The notes below the pieces were generated by a model that saw only the letters and a program-made list of their open reading frames with translations, searched no databases and was not told where the DNA came from. From the NCBI GenBank assembly GCA_021796015.1, contig JAJYOT010000077.1, positions 1-5,136 of the forward strand: a stretch of 5,136 bases of DNA, given 5' to 3'. Made by a program: the position numbers and the translations under genes. Source of the stretch: a bacterium (GTDB lineage Bacteria; Elusimicrobiota; Elusimicrobia; UBA1565; UBA9628). Shown here piece by piece: positions 1 through 5,136 of the stretch (within the stretch, counting starts at the first letter, position 1; each line of letters starts with the position of its first letter).

Positions 1-1416
1 AGCGGTTCGTGTCCCGATGGCGTATTTATTCCTGTAGTCGAAAGAATCGGCAATATCATCAACTATAAAAAGAGTTTCCTGCTTCGACTTCCGTCGCGCC
101 TCGACTTCGAAGATGATGTTCAATACATAGAGGGCCTTCTTCTCTCCAGTGCTTAACGCCTGCAGAAGTTCATCCCTGCCGACCAGTGCAGAGTCTTCTC
201 CATCCTGAAATGTAAAACCTAAACTTAAGAGCGGCTCCCGACCCAACATGACGTCAATCCTGTTCTTGGCCTCAAGTTTAAACGGGACATGGAACCGGCT
301 ATTAAAAATATCGATTACCCTTTCCCATTGCGTTCGCTCTTTCCTCGCAACCTCTTTGATCTCATTCTCCCGCTTCTCGACGGTTCGATATTTTTTAATG
401 AGATCATTATAGAGATCAATTTTTGTGTAAAAATATGATTTCCAAATCGCCACTCGGAAGGCTTTCACATCTGAGAGAGCCGGAAGTATTTTCTCATTCC
501 TTAACAAGTAGTCATTGAAATCTCGAACACTGGTGTTTTTATTAATTTGCTTCTCAATTTCCGTAAATCTCTTTTTTAGTTCCTTATCCTTAAGAATCTG
601 GTTCTTTTCTTCGTCAATAAGTTTCTCCAACTCGTCCTGACTTAAAATCTCCTTCTTAGTGGCCGCATTCAGAACAATCGAGTGTTTCGCTTCGAAGAAT
701 CCGTTGTCAGACAGATTTTTGGCAATAGTGGTCGCATTGTAATAGTTAAAGATGCCCCTTTTAAAGTAACTGGAAGCTGCAAGTAGTTCGTTATACTTCT
801 CGACATACTCTTTAATTGCGCCCTTGAAGTCTTTAGTATTTAAAAACGCTTGCACTTTGTCATCAAATATCTGGTCGTAAGCGATGTCTGAGTATGGAGC
901 GTCCTTCTGCACTTTCATATCATTCTCAATTCGAAAAAGGGCTTCTTTAAACTCTCTGTCATTTTCCGTAAAGCTAAAGGTCAACGAGATTTCCTTTTCC
1001 AAATCCTTCTTCGAACCAGATAACTCTTGAATACTCTTTAGGAACAAATTTTTCGCTGCTTCAATGTCTACATGTAGGGTTTCGTATTCTTTCCGTAATG
1101 CCGAGTTAACAAGAAGTGTTGATGTTTTTTCCGTGTGACCAAACACTTCGTCGTACGGTTTGATCGCAACGATCTTCTCTCGCGCGACCTCAGCACCACT
1201 TTCATCAATGATTTCTCGAACTGAAGTCCGCGCTGGAAAAATGCGGTCCTTGGGTGGAGCGCCCTCGCTCAAGTCTTTAAACGTGCTCGCAAAGGAGCTT
1301 TTCATCGCCCCATTTGGCGCATAAATGGCGATTACTCGGTGTTTCGAAAAATCAAAAGTATGTTGCAGTTGTTTTATGCCGTAACAATTCTCAAGATTAA
1401 TTTTTAAAGTTTTCAT
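1..1416 (-). CDS. ABC-type (Rad50/RloC/PrrC-like) AAA family ATPase, C-terminus cut off by the window edge
   Basis: I translated this frame by hand: 472 codons without a stop, running off the left edge. The ATG at 1414-1416 is the furthest upstream start possible because the codon just before it is TAG, and a GGAG lies 8 nt upstream. Residues 29-41 (IAIYAPNGAMKSS) form a P-loop in which Met38 stands where Walker A usually has Gly, before Lys39. The middle (about 250-375) is rich in Lys, Glu, Ile and Leu and probably helical or coiled coil. LSTGEKKAL (421-429) matches an ABC signature. TLFIVDD (448-454) is Walker B, followed by a D-loop-like SFDYRNK (458-464). The switch His and anything after it lie outside the window. 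This order (P-loop, long insert, signature, Walker B) is that of Rad50/SMC-type ATPases. The Asp-Asp Walker B recalls the RloC/PrrC (AAA_13) group, whose tRNA nucleases act in phage defence. A nuclease domain cannot be seen here, so the function is open. It could be co-transcribed with the restriction gene 70 bp upstream. Confidence 0.85.
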   Translation of the reverse strand, partial: MKTLKINLENCYGIKQLQHTFDFSKHRVIAIYAPNGAMKSSFASTFKDLSEGAPPKDRIFPARTSVREIIDESGAEVAREKIVAIKPYDEVFGHTEKTSTLLVNSALRKEYETLHVDIEAAKNLFLKSIQELSGSKKDLEKEISLTFSFTENDREFKEALFRIENDMKVQKDAPYSDIAYDQIFDDKVQAFLNTKDFKGAIKEYVEKYNELLAASSYFKRGIFNYYNATTIAKNLSDNGFFEAKHSIVLNAATKKEILSQDELEKLIDEEKNQILKDKELKKRFTEIEKQINKNTSVRDFNDYLLRNEKILPALSDVKAFRVAIWKSYFYTKIDLYNDLIKKYRTVEKRENEIKEVARKERTQWERVIDIFNSRFHVPFKLEAKNRIDVMLGREPLLSLGFTFQDGEDSALVGRDELLQALSTGEKKALYVLNIIFEVEARRKSKQETLFIVDDIADSFDYRNKYAIGTRTA

Positions 1417-1424
1417 CTATTTAA

Positions 1425-1428
1425 CTCC
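1425..1428 (-). promoter_or_regulatory. Ribosome binding site of the ABC-type ATPase gene
   Basis: The minus strand reads TTGGAGTTAAATAGATG, placing GGAG 8 nt before the ATG at 1414-1416. Together with the in-frame TAG directly before the ATG, this fixes the start of the ATPase gene. I see no convincing promoter or terminator in the surrounding 70-bp gap (1417-1486), so read-through from the restriction gene is likely but unproven. Confidence 0.7.
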
Positions 1429-1486
1429 AAGTATCTATAATTCTCGTTTTTGGCTATGGGAGAGTAAGCTCCATTATCCACAATCT

Positions 1487-4465
1487 TTACACCTCATCCG
1501 CCGTCACCGCTACGGCGAAGGGAACGCCGAGGGAGTCGAAATGTTTTTGGCCGCAGCGAACTTTGTCGGCCTCGGAGGTGCGGAGTTTTAGAAAATCTCG
1601 CGTTGCCTTGGTCTCGCGCGCGAGGTAAAGGGTCTCGCCATTTTGTTTAAGAATCGCCCAGTCGGGATTGTATTTGCCGACAGGCGTGTCGATCTCAAAC
1701 CAGCCGGGAAGTTTTACAAAGAGCTTGATGTCTTCTCGCTCGTCTAAGCGCTTGGCGAACTCGCGTTCGACTTCGGAATCGTAAACCACATATTCATAAA
1801 CCGATTTTTTGACCTCAAGAGCGTTCAAGTAATTGACCAGCTCTTCATTTTTAAACCGCAACATCTCCCATTCGGAGTCCGCCCCGGCTCCCTTAATCCG
1901 CTCATACTTAATTCCATCCACTAACAGGCAATGCAACTCATGTTTGAGAATAGAGGCCACGGCGTCCATGAAGCGCTGCGGATTATTAAAAAATTCGGAC
2001 AAGCGGCCTGAAGCCTTGAGAATTCGCGCAAGAGTCGAGCGAGTGAGTTCCGTTTCATTTTGCAAATAACCAAGAATATCTGGAATCGGACGATTTTCAT
2101 AATCTGCCAAATCTTCAACCGTGCTCGCCGCCGCGACTGTTACCCCGCCCTTGATCACGCCCAAACGGCCAGCGCTTATTCGCACGCTCGGTTTTTCAAT
2201 GCGCTCCATCCTTTTTAAGGCGTCTGTCGCTTTTTGAATAAGAGCCTCGGTCTCAAATTCCACGCGATAAGTCGTCCTGGGGTTGATCCGCTTCCAAAGC
2301 TCTTGAAATTCCGGGCTAAGGGTCACTTCTTTTTTGAGATGATTAGGCCTTTCGTCTTTCTCTTTTCGGATATGGCGTTCGATCTGATAGGCCGAGAGTA
2401 AATCGATGACGGCGGGGCCCAGCTCGCGGTATTTTTTAGGCATTTCAAGCTTAAAATCTTTTCGTTTGGGATCAAAAGCGGGCTGGATGCGGCCCTCGGC
2501 GTCAAAAATATTTTGGCGAACGAGTTCCGCGCGAATCAGTTCGGCCGCCTCTCGGCCAATGGGCTGTTCTTTCCCATCCACGACACGAATTAACTTGGCG
2601 ATGGCGGTCAAAGGCACTTTGCCGAAACTCACGCCGCAATCTTCTTCATATTCCTTTTGAAGAGCCTTCGCGAAGTCCTCGTAGCTCTCATTAGCCATGA
2701 CGTAAAGTTTGTTGATGGATTCATCAAAAACGCGCAAGCCGTTTTGGTCGACGGGAAGCCTTAAACCCCGTCCTATCTCTTGGCGTTTTTTCATCGCGCT
2801 TTTAGTTTCGTTGAGCGTGCAAATCTGGAACACATTGGGATTGTCCCAGCCTTCCCGCAAAGCGGAGTGGCTAAAGATAAAGCGCAGAGGCTCATCCAGC
2901 GACAAAAGTCGTTCTTTTTCTTTCATGATGAGGTTATAAACCTCATCATCAAGCTGAGTGTCCCCGCGCGTGTCTTTAAGAACGCCTTTTTTGTCTTGGG
3001 CGAAATAGCCGTTGTGAAGTTTCTCAATCGGCTCTTTAAGCCACGGCAAATCTCGAAAGCGCTCTTCCTTAGCCAACTGAGTGAGTTCAGTTTCAAAAGC
3101 TTCGGCGAACTTGCCTTTGACGGATTTGCCTTCGGCGTCATAATCGCGATAATTCGCCACGCGGTCGATAAAAAAGAGGCTCAACACCTTGATCCCGCGT
3201 CCGCGCAGTTGAATTTCTTTTTCCAGATGCCTTTTAACCGTGTGCCTAATTTGAGCGCGCCAAACATCATCCTGCATTCCGCCGATCTCTTCTCCCAGCC
3301 GCAGCGTGCGGCCATTGCTCAAGCGAATAAATTCGGAACCCGGCTCGGCGTTGATTTCGGCGATGGAATAGCCGTCGGCGTAATTGGCCCGCTCATTAGA
3401 CAAGGCGAATAAATCGGAGCCTTGCTTAATGGGAACCGATTTTTCTTTCGGGCCATCGGCAGTCTGAACATGGATGCGGAGCCTGGCCTTGAGGCTGGGC
3501 TTGTAATCAATTCGTTCGACACGCACAAAAGCGTCGTTGGCCGCGCCTTGGGCCTCGGCGCTGGCGACCACGATTTGCTTGACCAGCTTCAGTTCAAAGG
3601 CCCGCACCGGATCAAGTCGGTACACGAGATTGTAAGGGTTGCGGTGAGTGGCCGAGTAGCGCAATGTGCACAAGGGATTAAGAGCCTTAATAGCCTCTTG
3701 TGACTTTTCGGTTGAGTCGACGCTTTGCGGCTCGTCAATAATCACGATCGGACGCGCCGCTTGGACAAATTCTATCGGCTGGCGGCCAGAAAGTTTGTCG
3801 CTCTCTTTATAGATGACATTGCTCTTTCGCTCATCATCAGTTCCGGAAAAATTCTTGCGGAACGCGTCGATATTGATAATGAGAATTTGAAGAGCGTTTC
3901 CCGTGGCGAATTGGCGAAGGCGGTTGACTTTTTTCGCGTCATAAACGAAATGCTCGAACGGCAAATTATTATAAAGCGCGCGGAAATGTTCGGCGGTGAT
4001 CTCGATATTTTTCAGCACGCCTTCCCGAACGGCGACGCTCGGAACGACGATAATGAATTTTTGAAAGCCGTATTTGCGAGAAAGCTCGAAAATCGTCCGC
4101 AAATAGACATAGGTCTTTCCCGTGCCCGTCTCCATTTCGACTGAAAAATGCGGACACGCGCGGGATTGATTGGCTGGGACATCGAACAATTCCCACGCTT
4201 GAGGAGGCGCCGCGGGATCTAGAACTTCGATATCATTTTGCGTTTGAACAACGCGCAGGTTCTCGCGGAGCTTATCTTCGGCTAAAAGCAGCCGATTTCC
4301 AATGCCGAGTTCCGTCATCGCCTGCCCTTCAAAAATACCCTCGAACTCGCCCAGTTTAATGACGGAGTAGTCTGAAACGCCGCGAGGCTGGCCGTTAAAA
4401 AGCTCGCAAACAGCGGAAACCGCGTCAATTTGAAATTGCTGATTCGCGTCGAATTGAAGTTTCAT
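1487..4465 (-). CDS. res: Type III restriction enzyme, Res (helicase-nuclease) subunit
   Basis: Complete protein of 992 residues, close to the size of classical Res subunits such as EcoP15I (about 970). Type III Res pairs with a Mod methyltransferase, uses ATP to move or communicate along DNA, and cuts beside the recognition site. Visible superfamily 2 motifs, in order: Q-motif-like FQIDA (11-15), Walker A ETGTGKT (112-118, Lys117), motif II DEPQ (244-247), motif III YSATH (270-274), a motif IV region KVLSLFFID (426-434), motif V REGWDNPN (537-544) and motif VI QEIGRGLRL (562-570). The C-terminal nuclease shows PD (934-935) followed by ETK (951-953), a complete PD-(D/E)xK core, with a downstream CGQKHF (971-976). 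No frameshift or lost key residue is seen, so it is probably active. The ATG overlaps the stop of the upstream gene (ATGA), with GGAAG 7 nt before it, so translation is likely coupled. The stop is TAA at 1487-1489. Mod is not in the window and is expected upstream. Confidence 0.95.
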   Translation of the reverse strand: MKLQFDANQQFQIDAVSAVCELFNGQPRGVSDYSVIKLGEFEGIFEGQAMTELGIGNRLLLAEDKLRENLRVVQTQNDIEVLDPAAPPQAWELFDVPANQSRACPHFSVEMETGTGKTYVYLRTIFELSRKYGFQKFIIVVPSVAVREGVLKNIEITAEHFRALYNNLPFEHFVYDAKKVNRLRQFATGNALQILIINIDAFRKNFSGTDDERKSNVIYKESDKLSGRQPIEFVQAARPIVIIDEPQSVDSTEKSQEAIKALNPLCTLRYSATHRNPYNLVYRLDPVRAFELKLVKQIVVASAEAQGAANDAFVRVERIDYKPSLKARLRIHVQTADGPKEKSVPIKQGSDLFALSNERANYADGYSIAEINAEPGSEFIRLSNGRTLRLGEEIGGMQDDVWRAQIRHTVKRHLEKEIQLRGRGIKVLSLFFIDRVANYRDYDAEGKSVKGKFAEAFETELTQLAKEERFRDLPWLKEPIEKLHNGYFAQDKKGVLKDTRGDTQLDDEVYNLIMKEKERLLSLDEPLRFIFSHSALREGWDNPNVFQICTLNETKSAMKKRQEIGRGLRLPVDQNGLRVFDESINKLYVMANESYEDFAKALQKEYEEDCGVSFGKVPLTAIAKLIRVVDGKEQPIGREAAELIRAELVRQNIFDAEGRIQPAFDPKRKDFKLEMPKKYRELGPAVIDLLSAYQIERHIRKEKDERPNHLKKEVTLSPEFQELWKRINPRTTYRVEFETEALIQKATDALKRMERIEKPSVRISAGRLGVIKGGVTVAAASTVEDLADYENRPIPDILGYLQNETELTRSTLARILKASGRLSEFFNNPQRFMDAVASILKHELHCLLVDGIKYERIKGAGADSEWEMLRFKNEELVNYLNALEVKKSVYEYVVYDSEVEREFAKRLDEREDIKLFVKLPGWFEIDTPVGKYNPDWAILKQNGETLYLARETKATRDFLKLRTSEADKVRCGQKHFDSLGVPFAVAVTADEV

Positions 4466-4477
4466 GCCTTTTCTTCC
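4462..4477 (-). promoter_or_regulatory. ATGA stop-start overlap with ribosome binding site for res
   Basis: The TGA of the upstream gene (4462-4464) overlaps the ATG of res (4463-4465) by the classic 4-base ATGA. A GGAAG at 4473-4477, inside the end of the upstream gene, lies 7 nt before the res ATG. This arrangement supports one transcript and translational coupling of the two genes, and it supports the chosen res start. Confidence 0.8.
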
Positions 4478-5136
4478 GCCTTGGTATAGGCTTGGTCTGG
4501 ATGGTTGGGAGATTCAGGATAGAGAAGCCGAAGGCTTCCTTCGCGCACCATCGGCGTCAAATACGCATTTCTCAGATTCTGAGGATTTCGCTTTAAAAAA
4601 CGCGAGAGAGATTCAAGAGTAAGAAAGCGCCCTTGGCAAAGTTGTTTCAACACAGCCGTCATTTCTTTGGCTGATACCTTTTTCTTTGAGGCAACTGGGG
4701 CCGCTAATTCCCGCAGGGCGATATCCTCCGCCAAACCTGAGGAGTCGGCTGCCAAACCTGAGGAGTCGGCTGCCAAACCTGAGGAGTCATCTCCAGAACC
4801 GGATGAGCCTACAGGTGAAGGGAGATGATAACGAGTCCAGCGGCGCCGATTATCGGATTCCAATAGACCCTGCTCGCGGAGTTCAAACAACATTCGAGAA
4901 ATATCCGCAGGATGATCGCTCAAAAGCTCCTGTAAACGCGTGTTTGAAACTTCCCCCTCTATTTCCGCGGTCGCCATGGCCTGTATTTGGGAAGCCGTTA
5001 AGTGATCAAGACGGGATCCGAAAAGCTTGCGCAAATGCTCAAGAGTCGTATCAGGTATTAAGCTGACCATGGGAAGAATTATTTTGACCCGATCAGGATT
5101 TATTTGAAACCCTATGAGGGGATTAAGGGAGCCGGG
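4462..5136 (-). CDS. C-terminal part of an AlbA_2/Schlafen-like ATP-binding protein with two winged-helix-like domains (5'-truncated by the window edge)
   Basis: The frame is open to the right edge, giving 224 residues in the window. The ATG at 5068-5070 is probably internal: no Shine-Dalgarno precedes it (aataattcttccc), and the upstream codons continue naturally as INPDRVKIILP-MVSLIP, which resembles the conserved 'LPMVSL' stretch I recall from COG2865-type proteins. Residues are counted from the first codon in the window. Residues about 24-105 form a first winged helix (HPADISRMLFELREQGLLES, then RRRWTRYHL as the wing). Residues about 106-150 are a low-complexity linker with a 7-residue repeat. 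Residues about 152-218 form a second helix-turn-helix-like block (FLTLESLSRFLKRNP, then YLTPMVREGSL). The family's N-terminal AlbA_2 and ATPase parts would lie outside the window. It overlaps res by 4 bases. Its likely role is DNA binding or regulation within the type III locus, which is inference. It could instead be a short stand-alone DNA-binding protein if the frame closes just beyond the edge. Confidence 0.75.
   Translation of the reverse strand, partial: PGSLNPLIGFQINPDRVKIILPMVSLIPDTTLEHLRKLFGSRLDHLTASQIQAMATAEIEGEVSNTRLQELLSDHPADISRMLFELREQGLLESDNRRRWTRYHLPSPVGSSGSGDDSSGLAADSSGLAADSSGLAEDIALRELAAPVASKKKVSAKEMTAVLKQLCQGRFLTLESLSRFLKRNPQNLRNAYLTPMVREGSLRLLYPESPNHPDQAYTKAEEKA
4730..4792 (-). 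repeat. In-frame 21-bp tandem repeat (3 copies) encoding a Ser-Gly-Leu-Ala linker
   Basis: Three head-to-tail copies lie at 4730-4750, 4751-4771 and 4772-4792. The first two are identical, and the third (first in coding order) differs at two bases. All share the 17-base core GACTCCTCAGGTTTGGC on the minus strand. Each unit encodes seven residues (DSSGLAA), so copy-number change would not shift the frame. A degenerate fourth copy (GSSGSGD, about 4793-4813) sits just upstream in coding order. The repeat lies exactly between the two winged-helix-like blocks and probably forms a flexible linker. The near-identity at DNA level, including synonymous positions, points to recent expansion. Confidence 0.95.

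Noticed and set aside
1436..1441. Plus-strand TATAAT between the ATPase gene and res
   Set aside because: No -35 element at a suitable distance, and it would drive transcription antisense into res; the gap is simply A+T rich.
1459..1472. Hairpin after res that might be a terminator (GGAG, 6-nt loop, CTCC)
   Set aside because: The stem has only 4 bp and no T-run follows on the transcribed minus strand (AAAAAC follows instead).
2780..3412. Plus-strand open frame of 210 codons opposite res
   Set aside because: It lies wholly antisense to well-conserved helicase sequence, has no recognisable domain or ribosome binding site, and is explained by the codon pattern of the real gene.
3725..4144. Plus-strand open frame of 139 codons opposite the N-terminal helicase part of res
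   Set aside because: It is antisense to Walker A and motif II coding sequence and resembles no family I know; it is a shadow frame.
4730..4792. CRISPR-like array
   Set aside because: The units are directly adjacent without spacers, only 21 bp long and in frame inside a gene.
4686..5066. Plus-strand open frame with a repeated LPNLRSR pattern
   Set aside because: The pattern is only the opposite-strand reading of the 21-bp repeat in the winged-helix gene.
5068..5070. ATG as true start of the winged-helix gene
   Set aside because: No Shine-Dalgarno sequence precedes it, the frame remains open to the edge, and the flanking residues read as one continuous conserved strand (VKIILPMVSLIP).

Overview
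The window carries three genes, all on the minus strand, so transcription runs from the right edge to the left. It looks like a piece of a bacterial defence or restriction-modification island. The species cannot be determined: there is no rRNA, tRNA or housekeeping gene. G+C in sampled 60-base lines is about 50% in the middle gene and often lower (28-42%, with exceptions) in the left gene.

Right part (4462-5136): the 3' end of a gene that enters from beyond the right edge. It resembles the C-terminal, winged-helix half of the AlbA_2/Schlafen-like 'ATP-binding protein' family (COG2865 type). Two helix-turn-helix-like blocks are separated by a Ser/Gly/Ala/Asp linker made of a nearly perfect 21-bp tandem repeat. 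Its stop codon overlaps the next start codon (ATGA).

Middle part (1487-4465): a complete type III restriction enzyme Res subunit of 992 residues. It has superfamily 2 helicase motifs in order and an intact C-terminal PD-(D/E)xK nuclease motif. A type III enzyme also needs a Mod methyltransferase. None lies in the window, and the gene order suggests it sits upstream, beyond the right edge.

Left part (1-1416): after a 70-bp gap with a ribosome binding site, an open frame of 472 codons runs off the left edge. It encodes an ABC-type (Rad50/RloC/PrrC-like) ATPase with an unusual P-loop (APNGAMKSS), a charged helical middle, an LSTGE signature and a Walker B ending in Asp-Asp. Its cellular role is not known to me.

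Reading them together (inference): the middle gene cuts DNA after ATP-driven search, the upstream gene probably acts as a DNA-binding or regulatory partner translated in coupling with it, and the downstream ATPase is either a further component or a separate, adjacent anti-phage gene.
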